A DNA stretch of 64,000 nt from Bathymodiolus brooksi. Its lineage: Eukaryota; Mollusca; Bivalvia; Mytilida; Modiolidae. Below the pieces are notes generated by a model. It was not told the DNA's origin and ran no database searches. It saw only the letters and a list, made by a program, of their open reading frames with translations. The stretch is taken from positions 1,674,001 to 1,738,000 of the forward strand of contig OY804578.1 in the NCBI GenBank assembly GCA_963680875.1. The letters run 5' to 3'. Below are positions 24,601 through 38,900 of this stretch, one piece after another; the stretch's first letter is position 1; each line of letters begins with the position of its first letter. A program made the position numbers and the translations under genes.

Positions 24601-27600
24601 GTATTGATATATAGATCTTTAGTTTTCTATGTAGTGTTTTGTATTGATATATAGATCTTTAGTTTTCTGTGTAGTGTTTTGTATTGATATATAGATCTTT
24701 AGTTTTCTGTGTAGTGTTTTGTACTGATATATAGATCTTTTGCTTTCTATGTAGTGTTTAGTATTGATATATAGATCTTTAGTTTTCTATGTAGTGTTTT
24801 GTATTGATATATAGATCTTTAGTTTTCTGTGTAGTGTTTTGTATTGATATATAGATCTTTAGTTTTCTGTTTAGTGTTTTGTATTGATATATAGATCTTT
24901 AGTTTTCTCTGTAGTGTTTTGTATTGATATATAGATCTTTAGTTTTCTGTGTAGTGTTTTGTATTGATATATAGATCTTTGTTTTCTGTGTAGTGTTTTG
25001 TATTGATATATAGATCTTTAGTTTTCAGTGTAATGTTTTGTATTGATATATAGATCTTTAGTTTTCTGTGTAGTGTTTTGTATTGATATATAGATCTTTA
25101 GTTTTCTGTGTAGTGTTTTGTATTGATATATAGATCTTTAGTTTTCTGTGTAGTGTTTTGTTTTGATATATAGATCTTTAGTTTTATGTGTAGTGTTTTG
25201 TATTGATATAGAGATCTTTAGTTTTCTGTGTAGTGTTTTGTATTGATATATAGATCTTTAGTTTTCTGTTTAATGTTTTGTATTGATACATAGATCTTTA
25301 GTTTTCTATGTAGTGTTTTGTATTGATAAATATATCTTTAGTTTTCTGTGTAGTGTTTTGTATTGATATATATATCTTTAGTTTTATGTGTAGTGTTTTG
25401 TATTGATATATAGATCTTTAGTTTTCTGTGTAGTGTTTTGTATTGATATATAGATCTTTAGTTTTCTATGTAGTGTTTTGTATTGATATATAGATCTTTA
25501 GGTTTCTGTGTAGTGTTTTGTATTGATATATAGATCTTTAGTTTTCTATGTAGTGTTTTGTATTGATATATAGATCTTTAGTTTTCTGTGTAGTGTTTTG
25601 TATTGATTTATAGATCTTTAGTTTTCTGTGTAGTGTTTGGTATTGATATATAGATCTTTAGTTCTCAGTGTAGTGTTTGTATTGATAAATAGATCTTTAG
25701 TTTTCTGTGTAGTGCTTTGTATTGATATATAGATCTTTAGTTTTCTGTGTAGTGTTTTGTATTGATATATAGATCTTTAGTTTTCTGTGTAATGTTTTGT
25801 ATTGATATAAAGATCTTTAGTTTTCTATGTAGTGTTTTGTATTGATATATAGATCTTTAGTTTTCTGTTTAGTGTTTTGTATTGATATATAGATCTTTAG
25901 TTTTCTCTGTAGTGTTTTGTATTGATATATAGATCTTTAGTTTTCTGTGTAGTGTTTTGTATTGATATATAGATCTTTAGTTTTCTGTGTAGTGTTTTGT
26001 ATTGATATATAGATCTTTAGTTTTCAGTGTAATGTTTTGTATTGATATATAGATCTTTAGTTTTCTGTGTAGTGTTTTGTATTGATATATAGATCTTTAG
26101 TTTTCTGTGTAGTGTTTTGTATTGATATATAGATCTTTAGTTTTCTGTGTAGTGTTTTGTTTTGATATATAGATCTTTAGTTTTATGTGTAGTGTTTTGT
26201 ATTGATATAGAGATCTTTAGTTTTCTGTGTAGTGTTTTGTATTGATATATAGATCTTTAGTTTTCTGATTAATGTGTTGTATTGATATATAGATCTTTAG
26301 TTTTCTGTGTAGTGTTTTGTATTGATTTATAGATCTTTAGTTTTCTGTGTAGTGTTTGGTATTGATATATAGATCTTTAGTTCTCAGTGTAGTGTTTGTA
26401 TTGATAAATAGATCTTTAGTTTTCTGTGTAGTGTTTTGTATTGATATATAGATCTTTAGTTTTCTGTGTAGTGTTTTGTATTGATATATAGATCTTTAGT
26501 TTTCTGTGTAATGTTTTGTATTGATATAAAGATCTTTAGTTTTCTGTGTAGTGTTTTGTATTGATATATAGATCTTTAGTTTTCTGTTTAGTGTTTTGTA
26601 TTGATATATAGATCTTTAGTTTTCTGTGTAGTGTTTTGTATTGATATATAGATCTTTAGTTTTCTGTTTAGTGTTTTGTATTGATATATAGATCTTTAGT
26701 TTTCTGCTTAGTGTTTTGTATTGAAATATAGATCGTTAGTTCTCAGTGTAGTGTTTTGTATTGATATATAGATCTTTAGTTTTCTGTGTAGTGTTTTGTA
26801 CTGATATATAGATCTTTAGTTTTCTGTGTAGTGTTTTGTATTCATATATAGATCTTTAGTTTTCTGTGTAATGTTTTGTATTGATATATAGATCTTTAGT
26901 TTTCTGTGTAGTGTTTTGTATTGATATATAGATCTTTAGTTTTCTATATAGTGTTTTGTGTTGATATATAGATCTTTAGTTTTCTGTGTAGTGTTTTGTA
27001 TTGATATATAGATCTTTAGTTTTATGTGTAGTGTTTTGTATTGATATATAGATCTTTAGTTTTCTGTGTAGTGTTTTGTATTGATATATAGATCTTTAGT
27101 TTTCTATGTAGTGTTTTGTATTGATATATAGATCTTTAGGTTTCTGTGTAGTGTTTTGTATTGATATATAGATCTTTAGTTTTCTATGTAGTGTTTTGTA
27201 TTGATATATAGATCTTTAGTTTTCTGTGTAGTGTTTTGTATTGATAAATAGATCTTTAGTTTTCTGTTTAATGTTTTGTATTGATATATAGATCTTTAGT
27301 TTTCTGTGTAATGTTTTGTATTGATATAAAGATCTTTAGTTTTCTATGTAGTGTTTTGTATTGATATATAGATCTTTAGTTTTCTGTTTAGTGTTTTGTA
27401 TTGATATATAGATCTTTAGTTTTCTCTGTAGTGTTTTGTATTGATATATAGATCTTTAGTTTTCTGTGTAGTGTTTTGTATTGATATATAGATCTTTTGT
27501 TTTCTGTGTAGTGTTTTGTATTGATATATAGATCTTTAGTTTTCAGTGTAATGTTTTGTATTGATATATAGATCTTTAGTTTTCTGTGTAGTGTTTTGTA

Positions 27601-29140
27601 TTGATATATAGATCTTTAGTTTTCTGTGTAGTGTTTTGTATTGATATATAGATCTTTAGTTTTCTGTGTAGTGTTTTGTTTTGATATATAGATCTTTAGT
27701 TTTATGTGTAGTGTTTTGTATTGATATAGAGATCTTTAGTTTTCTGTGTAGTGTTTTGTATTGATATATAGATCTTTAGTTTTCTGTTTAATGTTTTGTA
27801 TTGATATATAGATCTTTAGTTTTCTATGTAGTGTTTTGTATTGATAAATAGATCTTTAGTTTTCTATGTTGTGTTTTGTATTGATATATAGATCTTTAGT
27901 TTTCTATGTAGTGTTTTGTATTGATATATAGATCTTTAGTTTTCTGTGTAGTGTTTTGTATTGATATATAGATCTTTAGTTTTCTGTGTAGTGTTTTGTA
28001 TTGATATATAGATCTTTAGTTTTCTGTTTAGTGTTTGTATTGAAATATAGATCGTTAGTTCTCAGTGTAGTGTTTTGTATTGATATATAGATCTTTAGTT
28101 TTCTGTGTAGTGTTTTGTATTGATATATAGATCTTTAGTTTTCTATGTAGTGTTTTGTATTGATATATAGATCTTTAGTTTTCTGTGTAATGTTTTGTAT
28201 TGATATATATATCTTTAGTTTTCTGTGTAGTGTTTTGTATTGATATATAGATCTTTAGTTTTCTGGGTAGTGTTTTGTATTGAGATATAGATCTTTAGTT
28301 ATCTGTGTAGTGTTTTGTATTGATATATAGATCTTTAGTTTTCTGTGTAGTGTTTTGTATTGATATATAGATCTTTAGTTTTCTGTGTAGTGTTTTGTAT
28401 TGATATATAGATCTTTAGTTTTCTATGTAGTGTTTTGTATTGATATATAGATCTTTAGTTTTCTGTGTAGTGTTTTGTATTGATATATAGATCTTTAGTT
28501 TTCTGTGTAGTGCTTTGTATTGATATATAGATCTTTAGTTTTCTGTGTAGTGTTTGGTATTGATATATAGATCTTTAGTTCTCAGTGTAGTGTTTTGTAT
28601 TGATAAATAGATCTTTAGTTTTCTGTGTAGTGTTTTGTATTGATATATAGATCTTTAGTTTTCTGTGTAGTGTTTTGTATTGATATATAGATTTTTAGTT
28701 TTCTGTGTAATGTTTTGTATTGATATAAAGATCTTTAGTTTTCTGTGTAATGTTTTGTATTGATATATAGATCTTTAGTTTTCTGTTTAGTGTTTTGTAT
28801 TGATATATAGATCTTTAGTTTTCTGTGTAGTGTTTTGTACTGATATATAGATCTTTAGTTTTCTATGTAGTGTTTAGTATTGATATATAGATCTTTAGTT
28901 TTCTATGTAGTGTTTTGTATTGATATATAGATCTTTAGTTTTCTGTGTAGTGTTTTGTATTGATATATAGATCTTTAGTTTTCTGTGTAGTGTTTTGTAC
29001 TGATATATAGATCTTTAGCTTTCTATGTAGTGTTTAGTATTGATATATAGATCTTTAGTTTTCTATGTAGTGTTTTGTATTGATATATAGATCTTTAGTT
29101 TTCTGTGTAGTGTTTTGTATTGATATATAGATCTTTGTTT
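21630..29140. repeat. 39-bp monomer class c: deletion of A36 (CTTTGTTTTC)
   Basis: Three copies start at 21630, 24946 and 29102. They are the only length variants outside the T run: the A of CTTTAG (position 36) is lost. Each sits just before the TCAGTGTAAT monomer in the CTGTTTAG/CTCTGTAG neighbourhood. They therefore mark three copies of one HOR segment at the end of domain I and the start of domain II. The loss also removes the minus-strand TAA of that monomer. Confidence 0.95.
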
Positions 29141-32100
29141 TCTGTGTAGTGTTTTGTATTGATATATAGATCTTTAGTTTTCAGTGTAATGTTTTGTATT
29201 GATATATAGATCTTTAGTTTTCTGTGTAGTGTTTTGTATTGATATATAGATCTTTAGTTTTCTGTGTAGTGTTTTGTATTGATATATAGATCTTTAGTTT
29301 TCTGTGTAGTGTTTTGTTTTGATATATAGATCTTTAGTTTTATGTGTAGTGTTTTGTATTGATATAGAGATCTTTAGTTTTCTGTGTAGTGTTTTGTATT
29401 GATATATAGATCTTTAGTTTTCTGTTTAATGTTTTGTATTGATACATAGATCTTTAGTTTTCTATGTAGTGTTTTGTATTGATAAATATATCTTTAGTTT
29501 TCTGTGTAGTGTTTTGTATTGATATATATATCTTTAGTTTTATGTGTAGTGTTTTGTATTGATATATAGATCTTTAGTTTTCTGTGTAGTGTTTTGTATT
29601 GATATATAGATCTTTAGTTTTCTATGTAGTGTTTTGTATTGATATATAGATCTTTAGTTTTCTGTGTAGTGTTTTGTATTGATTTATAGATCTTTAGTTT
29701 TCTGTGTAGTGTTTGGTATTGATATATAGATCTTTAGTTCTCAGTGTAGTGTTTGTATTGATAAATAGATCTTTAGTTTTCTGTGTAGTGCTTTGTATTG
29801 ATATATAGATCTTTAGTTTTCTGTGTAGTGTTTTGTATTGATATATAGATCTTTAGTTTTCTGTGTAATGTTTTGTATTGATATAAAGATCTTTAGTTTT
29901 CTATGTAGTGTTTTGTATTGATATATAGATCTTTAGTTTTCTGTTTAGTGTTTTGTATTGATATATAGATCTTTAGTTTTCTCTGTAGTGTTTTGTATTG
30001 ATATATAGATCTTTAGTTTTCTGTGTAGTGTTTTGTATTGATATATAGATCTTTAGTTTTCTGTGTAGTGTTTTGTATTGATATATAGATCTTTAGTTTT
30101 CAGTGTAATGTTTTGTATTGATATATAGATCTTTAGTTTTCTGTGTAGTGTTTTGTATTGATATATAGATCTTTAGTTTTCTGAGTAGTGTTTTGTATTG
30201 ATATATAGATCTTTAGTTTTCTGTGTAGTGTTTTGTTTTGATATATAGATCTTTAGTTTTATGTGTAGTGTTTTGTATTGATATAGAGATCTTTAGTTTT
30301 CTGTGTAGTGTTTTGTATTGATATATAGATCTTTAGTTTTCTGATTAATGTTTTGTATTGATATATAGATCTTTAGTTTTCTGTGTAGTGTTTTGTATTG
30401 ATTTATAGATCTTTAGTTTTCTGTGTAGTGTTTGGTATTGATATATAGATCTTTAGTTCTCAGTGTAGTGTTTGTATTGATAAATAGATCTTTAGTTTTC
30501 TGTGTAGTGTTTTGTATTGATATATAGATCTTTAGTTTTCTGTGTAGTGTTTTGTATTGATATATAGATCTTTAGTTTTCTGTGTAATGTTTTGTATTGA
30601 TATAAAGATCTTTAGTTTTCTGTGTAGTGTTTTGTATTGATATATAGATCTTTAGTTTTCTGTTTAGTGTTTTGTATTGATATATAGATCTTTAGTTTTC
30701 TGTGTAGTGTTTTGTATTGATATATAGATCTTTAGTTTTCTGTTTAGTGTTTTGTATTGATATATAGATCTTTAGTTTTCTGCTTAGTGTTTTGTATTGA
30801 AATATAGATCGTTAGTTCTCAGTGTAGTGTTTTGTATTGATATATAGATCTTTAGTTTTCTGTGTAGTGTTTTGTACTGATATATAGATCTTTAGTTTTC
30901 TGTGTAGTGTTTTGTATTCATATATAGATCTTTAGTTTTCTGTGTAATGTTTTGTATTGATATATAGATCTTTAGTTTTCTGTGTAGTGTTTTGTATTGA
31001 TATATAGATCTTTAGTTTTCTATATAGTGTTTTGTGTTGATATATAGATCTTTAGTTTTCTGTGTAGTGTTTTGTATTGATATATAGATCTTTAGTTTTA
31101 TGTGTAGTGTTTTGTATTGATATATAGATCTTTAGTTTTCTGTGTAGTGTTTTGTATTGATATATAGATCTTTAGTTTTCTATGTAGTGTTTTGTATTGA
31201 TATATAGATCTTTAGGTTTCTGTGTAGTGTTTTGTATTGATATATAGATCTTTAGTTTTCTATGTAGTGTTTTGTATTGATATATAGATCTTTAGTTTTC
31301 TGTGTAGTGTTTTGTATTGATAAATAGATCTTTAGTTTTCTGTTTAATGTTTTGTATTGATATATAGATCTTTAGTTTTCTGTGTAATGTTTTGTATTGA
31401 TATAAAGATCTTTAGTTTTCTATGTAGTGTTTTGTATTGATATATAGATCTTTAGTTTTCTGTTTAGTGTTTTGTATTGATATATAGATCTTTAGTTTTC
31501 TCTGTAGTGTTTTGTATTGATATATAGATCTTTAGTTTTCTGTGTAGTGTTTTGTATTGATATATAGATCTTTAGTTTTCTGTGTAGTGTTTTGTATTGA
31601 TATATAGATCTTTAGTTTTCAGTGTAATGTTTTGTATTGATATATAGATCTTTAGTTTTCTGTGTAGTGTTTTGTATTGATATATAGATCTTTAGTTTTC
31701 TGTGTAGTGTTTTGTATTGATATATAGATCTTTAGTTTTCTGTGTAGTGTTTTGTTTTGATATATAGATCTTTAGTTTTATGTGTAGTGTTTTGTATTGA
31801 TATAGAGATCTTTAGTTTTCTGTGTAGTGTTTTGTATTGATATATAGATCTTTAGTTTTCTGTTTAATGTTTTGTATTGATATATAGATCTTTAGTTTTC
31901 TATGTAGTGTTTTGTATTGATAAATAGATCTTTAGTTTTCTATGTAGTGTTTTGTATTGATATATAGATCTTTAGTTTTCTATGTAGTGTTTTGTATTGA
32001 TATATAGATCTTTAGTTTTCTGTGTAGTGTTTTGTATTGATATATAGATCTTTAGTTTTCTGTGTAGTGTTTTGTATTGATATATAGATCTTTAGTTTTC

Positions 32101-32938
32101 TGTTTAGTGTTTGTATTGAAATATAGATCGTTAGTTCTCAGTGTAGTGTTTTGTATTGATATATAGATCTTTAGTTTTCTGTGTAGTGTTTTGTATTGAT
32201 ATATAGATCTTTAGTTTTCTATGTAGTGTTTTGTATTGATATATAGATCTTTAGTTTTCTGTGTAATGTTTTGTATTGATATATATATCTTTAGTTTTCT
32301 GTGTAGTGTTTTGTATTGATATATAGATCTTTAGTTTTCTGGGTAGTGTTTTGTATTGAGATATAGATCTTTAGTTATCTGTGTAGTGTTTTGTATTGAT
32401 ATATAGATCTTTAGTTTTCTGTGTAGTGTTTTGTATTGATATATAGATCTTTAGTTTTCTGTGTAGTGTTTTGTATTGATATATAGATCTTTAGTTTTCT
32501 ATGTAGTGTTTTGTATTGATATATAGATCTTTAGTTTTCTGTGTAGTGTTTTGTATTGATATATAGATCTTTAGTTTTCTGTGTAGTGCTTTGTATTGAT
32601 ATATAGATCTTTAGTTTTCTGTGTAGTGTTTGGTATTGATATATAGATCTTTAGTTCTCAGTGTAGTGTTTTGTATTGATAAATAGATCTTTAGTTTTCT
32701 GTGTAGTGTTTTGTATTGATATATAGATCTTTAGTTTTCTGTGTAGTGTTTTGTATTGATATATAGATTTTTAGTTTTCTGTGTAATGTTTTGTATTGAT
32801 ATAAAGATCTTTAGTTTTCTGTGTAATGTTTTGTATTGATATATAGATCTTTAGTTTTCTGTTTAGTGTTTTGTATTGATATATAGATCTTTAGTTTTCT
32901 GTGTAGTGTTTTGTACTGATATATAGATCTTTAGTTTT
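25665..32938. repeat. 4076-bp higher-order repeat, two copies
   Basis: The 39-bp monomers at 25665, 26384 and 28023, the GCTT monomer at 26703 and the CTGGGTAG monomer at 28262 recur exactly 4076 bp later (29741, 30460, 32099, 30779, 32338). The period is 102 monomers minus four 39-bp units. The match holds from about 25.6 kb to about 28.86 kb (partner about 32.93 kb). There the first copy jumps into a GTACTG/GTTTAG cassette, while the second continues with plain monomers. Left of 25.6 kb the shift becomes 4156 bp, because two monomers, including the TAGGTTT one, are missing near 29.64 kb. Private differences include CTTTTG near 27495, CTGAGTAG near 30181 and TATGTTGTG near 27866. Confidence 0.88.
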
Positions 32939-35900
32939 CTGTGTAGTGTTTTGTATTGATATATAGATCTTTAGTTTTCTGTGTAGTGTTTTGTATTGAT
33001 ATATAGATCTTTAGTTTTCTGTTTAATGTTTTGTATTGATATATAGATCTTTAGTTTTCTATGTAGTGTTTTGTATTGATACATAGATCTTTAGTTTTCT
33101 ATGTAGTATTTTGTATTGATATATAGATCTTTAGTTTTCTGTGTAGTGTTTTGTATTGTTATATAGATCTTTAGTTTTCTGTGTAGTGTTTTGTATTGAT
33201 ATATAGATCTTTAGTTTTCTGTGTAGTGTTTTGTATTGATATATAGATCTTTAGTTTTCTGTGTAGTATTTTGTATTGATATATAGATCTTTAGTTTTCT
33301 GTGTAGTGTTTTGTATTGATATATAGATCTTTAGTTTTCTGTGTAGTGTTTTGTACTGATATATAGATCTTTAGTTTTCTGTGTAGTGTTTTGTATTGAT
33401 ATATAGATCTTTAGTTTTCTGTGTAGTGTGTTGTATTGATATATAGGTCTTTAGTTTTCTGTGTAGTGTTTTGTATTGATATATAGATCTTTAGTTTTCT
33501 GTGTAGTGTTTTGTACTGATATATAGATCTTTGGTTTTCTATGTAGTGATTTGTATTGATATATAGATCTTTAGTTTTCTGTGTAGTGTTTTGTATTGAT
33601 ATATAGATCTTTAGTTTTCTGTGTAGTGTTTTGTACTGATATATAGATCTTTAGTTTTCTATGTAGTGTTTAGTATTGATATATAGATCTTTAGTTTTCT
33701 ATGTAGTGTTTTGTATTGATATATAGATCTTTAGTTTTCTGTGTAGTGTTTTGTATTAATATATAGATCTTTAGTTTTCTGTTTAGTGTTTTGTATTGAT
33801 ATATAGATCTTTAGTTTTCTCTGTAGTGTTTTGTATTGATATATAGATCTTTAGTTTTCTGTGTAGTGTTTTGTATTGATATATAGATCTTTAGTTTTCT
33901 GTGTAGTGTTTTGTATTGATATATAGATCTTTAGTTTTCAGTGTAATGTTTTGTATTGATATATAGATCTTTAGTTTTCTGTGTAGTGTTTTGTATTGAT
34001 ATATAGATCTTTAGTTTTCTGTGTAGTGTTTTGTATTGATATATAGATCTTTAGTTTTCTGTGTAGTGTTTTGTTTTGATATATAGATCTTTAGTTTTAT
34101 GTGTAGTGTTTTGTATTGATATAGAGATCTTTAGTTTTCTGTGTAGTGTTTTGTATTGATATATAGATCTTTAGTTTTCTGTTTAATGTTTTGTATTGAT
34201 ATATAGATCTTTAGTTTTCTATGTAGTGTTTTGTATTGATAAATATATCTTTAGTTTTCTGTGTAGTGTTTTGTATTGATATACAGATCTTTAGTTTTAT
34301 GTGTAGTGTTTTGTATTGATATATAGATCTTTAGTTTTCTGTGTAGTGTTTTGTATTGATATATAGATCTTTAGTTTTCTATGTAGTGTTTTGTATTGAT
34401 ATATAGATCTTTAGTTTTCTGTGTAGTGTTTTGTATTGATATATAGATCTTTAGTTTTCTGTGTAGTGTTTTGTTTTGATATATAGATCTTTAGTTTTAT
34501 GTGTAGTGTTTTGTATTGATATAGAGATCTTTAGTTTTCTGTGTAGTGTTTTGTATTGATATATAGATCTTTAGTTTTCTGTTTAATGTTTTGTATTGAT
34601 ATATAGATCTTTAGTTTTCTATGTAGTGTTTTGTATTGATAAATAGATCTTTAGTTTTCTATGTAGTGTTTTGTATTGATATATAGTTCTTTAGTTTTCT
34701 CTGTAGTGTTTTGTATTGATATATAGATCTTTAGTTTACTGTGTAGTGTTTTGTATTGATATATAGATCTTTAGTTTTCTGTGTAGTGTTTTGTATTGAT
34801 ATATAGATCTTTAGTTTTCTGTTTAGTGTTTGTATTGAAATATAGATCGTTAGTTCTCAGTGTAGTGTTTTGTATTGATATATAGATCTTTAGTTTTCTG
34901 TGTAGTGTTTTGTATTGATATATAGATCTTTAGTTTTCTATGTAGTGTTTTGTATTGATATATAGATCTTTAGTTTTCTGTGTAATGTTTTGTATTGATA
35001 TATATATCTTTAGTTTTCTGTGTAGTGTTTTGTATTGATATATAGATCTTTAGTTTTCTGGGTAGTGTTTTGTATTGAGATATAGATCTTTAGTTATCTG
35101 TGTAGTGTTTTGTATTGATATATAGATCTTTAGTTTTCTGTGTAGTGTTTTGTATTGATATATAGATCTTTAGTTTTCTGTGTAGTGTTTTGTATTGATA
35201 TATAGATCTTTAGTTTTCTATGTAGTGTTTTGTATTGATATATAGATCTTTAGTTTTCTGTGTAGTGTTTTGTATTGATATATATATCTTTAGTTTTCTG
35301 TGTAGTGCTTTGTATTGATATATAGATCTTTAGTTTTCTGTGTAGTGTTTGGTATTGATATATAGATCTTTAGTTCTCAGTGTAGTGTTTTGTATTGATA
35401 AATAGATCTTTAGTTTTCTGTGTAGTGTTTTGTATTGATATATAGATCTTTAGTTTTCTGTGTAGTGTTTTGTATTGATATATAGATTTTTAGTTTTCTG
35501 TGTAATGTTTTGTATTGATATAAAGATCTTTAGTTTTCTGTGTAATGTTTTGTATTGATATATAGATCTTTAGTTTTCTGTTTAGTGTTTTGTATTGATA
35601 TATAGATCTTTAGTTTTCTGTGTAGTGTTTTGTACTGATATATAGATCTTTAGTTTTCTGTGTAGTGTTTTGTATTGATATATAGATCTTTAGTTTTCTG
35701 TGTAGTGTTTTGTATTGATATATAGATCTTTAGTTTTCTGTTTAATGTTTTGTATTGATAAATAGATCTTTAGTTTTCTATGTAGTGTTTTGTATTGATA
35801 AATAGATCTTTAGTTTTCTATGTAGTATTTTGTATTGATATATAGATCTTTAGTTTTCTGTGTAGTGTTTTGTATTGTTATATAGATCTTTAGTTTTCTG

Positions 35901-38900
35901 TGTAGTGTTTTGTATTGATATATAGATCTTTAGTTTTCTGTGTAGTGTTTTGTATTGATATATAGATCTTTAGTTTTCTGTGTAGTATTTTGTATTGATA
36001 TATAGATCTTTAGTTTTCTGTGTAGTGTTTTGTATTGATATATAGATCTTTAGTTTTCTGTGTAGTGTTTTGTACTGATATATAGATCTTTAGTTTTCTG
36101 TGTAGTGTTTTGTATTGATATATAGATCTTTAGTTTTCTGTGTAGTGTGTTGTATTGATATATAGGTCTTTAGTTTTCTGTGTAGTGTTTTGTATTGATA
36201 TATAGATCTTTAGTTTTCTGTGTAGTGTTTTGTACTGATATATAGATCTTTAGTTTTCTATGTAGTGTTTAGTATTGATATATAGATCTTTGGTTTTCTA
36301 TGTAGTGTTTTGTATTGATATATAGATCTTTAGTTTTCTGTGTAGTGTTTTGTATTGATATATAGATCTTTAGTTTTCTGTGTAGTGTTTTGTACTGATA
36401 TATAGATCTTTAGTTTTCTATGTAGTGTTTAGTATTGATATATAGATCTTTAGTTTTCTTTGTAGTGTTTTGTATTGATATATAGATCTTTAGTTTTCTG
36501 TGTAGTGTTTTGTATTGATATATAGATCTTTAGTTTTCTGTTTAGTGTTTTGTATTGATATATAGATCTTTAGTTTTCTCTGTAGTGTTTTGTATTGATA
36601 TATAGATCTTTAGTTTTCTGTGTAGTGTTTTGTATTGATATATAGATCTTTAGTTTTCTGTGTAGTGTTTTGTATTGATATATAGATCTTTAGTTTTCAG
36701 TGTAATGTTTTGTATTGATATATAGATCTTTAGTTTTCTGTGTAGTGCTTTGTATTGATATATAGATCTTTAGTTTTCTGTGTAGTGTTTTGTATTGATA
36801 TATAGATCTTTAGTTTTCTGTGTAGTGTTTTGTTTTGATATATAGATCTTTAGTTTTATGTGTAGTGTTTTGTATTGATATAGAGATCTTTAGTTTTCTG
36901 TGTAGTGTTTTGTATTGATATATAGATCTTTAGTTTTCTGTTTAATGTTTTGTATTGATATATAGATCTTTAGTTTTCTATGTAGTGTTTTGTATTGATA
37001 AATATATCTTTAGTTTTCTGTGTTGTGTTTTGTATTGATATATAGATCTTTAGTTTTATGTGTAGTGTTTTGTATTGATATATAGATCTTTAGTTTTCTG
37101 TGTAGTGTTTTGTATTGATATATAGATCTTTAGTTTTCTATGTAGTGTTTTGTATTGATATATAGATCTTTAGGTTTCTGTGTAGTGTTTTGTATTGATA
37201 TATAGATCTTTAGTTCTCAGTGTAGTGTTTGTATTGATAAATAGATCTTTAGTTTTCTGTGTAGTGCTTTGTATTGATATATAGATCTTTAGTTTTCTGT
37301 GTAGTGTTTTGTATTGATATATAGATCTTTAGTTTTCTGTGTAATGTTTTGTATTGATATAAAGATCTTTAGTTTTCTATGTAGTGTTTTGTATTGATAT
37401 ATAGATCTTTAGTTTTCTGTTTAGTGTTTTGTATTGATATATAGATCTTTAGTTTTCTCTGTAGTGTTTTGTATTGATATATAGATCTTTAGTTTTCTGT
37501 GTAGTGTTTTGTATTGATATATAGATCTTTAGTTTTCTGTGTAGTGTTTTGTATTGATATATAGATCTTTAGTTTTCAGTGTAATGTTTTGTATTGATAT
37601 ATAGATCTTTAGTTTTCTGTGTAGTGTTTTGTATTGATATATAGATCTTTAGTTTTCTGTGTAGTGTTTTGTATTGATATATAGATCTTTAGTTTTCTGT
37701 GTAGTGTTTTGTTTTGATATATAGATCTTTAGTTTTCTGTGTAGTGTTTTGTATTGATATAGAGATCTTTAGTTTTCTGTGTAGTGTTTTGTATTGATAT
37801 ATAGATCTTTAGTTTTCTGTTTAATGTTTTGTATTGATATATAGATCTTTAGTTTTCTGTGTAGTGTTTTGTATTGATTTATAGATCTTTAGTTTTCTGT
37901 GTAGTGTTTGGTATTGATATATAGATCTTTAGTTCTCAGTGTAGTGTTTGTATTGATAAATAGATCTTTAGTTTTCTGTGTAGTGTTTTGTATTGATATA
38001 TAGATCTTTAGTTTTCTGTGTAGTGTTTTGTATTGATATATAGATCTTTAGTTTTCTGTGTAATGTTTTGTATTGATATAAAGATCTTTAGTTTTCTGTG
38101 TAGTGTTTTGTATTGATATATAGATCTTTAGTTTTCTGTTTAGTGTTTTGTATTGATATATAGATCTTTAGTTTTCTATGTAGTGTTTTGTATTGATAAA
38201 TAGATCTTTAGTTTTCTATGTAGTGTTTTGTATTGATATATAGATCTTTAGTTTTCTATGTAGTGTTTTGTATTGATATATAGATCTTTAGTTTTCTGTG
38301 TAGTGTTTTGTATTGATATATAGATCTTTAGTTTTCTGTGTAGTGTTTTGTATTGATATATAGATCTTTAGTTTTCTGTTTAGTGTTTGTATTGAAATAT
38401 AGATCGTTAGTTCTCAGTGTAGTGTTTTGTATTGATATATAGATCTTTAGTTTTTTGTGTAGTGTTTTGTATTGATATATAGATCTTTAGTTTTCTATGT
38501 AGTGTTTTGTATTGATATATAGATCTTTAGTTTTCTGTGTAATGTTTTGTATTGATATATATATCTTTAGTTTTCTGTGTAGTGTTTTGTATTGATATAT
38601 AGATCTTTAGTTTTCTGGGTAGTGTTTTGTATTGAGATATAGATCTTTAGTTATCTGTGTAGTGTTTTGTATTGATATATAGATCTTTAGTTTTCTGTGT
38701 AGTGTTTTGTATTGATATATAGATCTTTAGTTTTCTGTGTAGTGTTTTGTATTGATATATAGATCTTTAGTTTTCTATGTAGTGTTTTGTATTGATATAT
38801 AGATCTTTAGTTTTCTGTGTAGTGTTTTGTATTGATATATAGATCTTTAGTTTTCTGTGTAGTGCTTTGTATTGATATATAGATCTTTAGTTTTCTGTGT

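Larger units (their letters stand above)
1401..38413. repeat. 39-bp monomer class a: CTGTTTAG + GTTTG + GAAATATAGATCG
   Basis: Nine copies start at 1401, 8558, 15992, 18711, 23147, 28023, 32099, 34818 and 38375. Each has one T fewer in the T run at 12-15, an A for T at 23, and TCG where the consensus has TCT, then ends TTC before a TCAG-start monomer. Each lies 239 bp before a CTGGGTAG monomer. The class is absent right of 38.4 kb. The first copy has GAAATACAG in place of GAAATATAG. The 40-bp GCTT monomers share most of these substitutions, so the two are probably related by descent or conversion. Confidence 0.95.

Noticed and set aside
15992..34856. The same 2719-bp spacing at 15992-18711 and 32099-34818 as one duplicated HOR unit
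   Set aside because: The first part of the two segments agrees, but the second halves have different monomer orders and counts (21 against 22 monomers after the TCAGTGTAAT landmark). The equal total arises from compensating changes.
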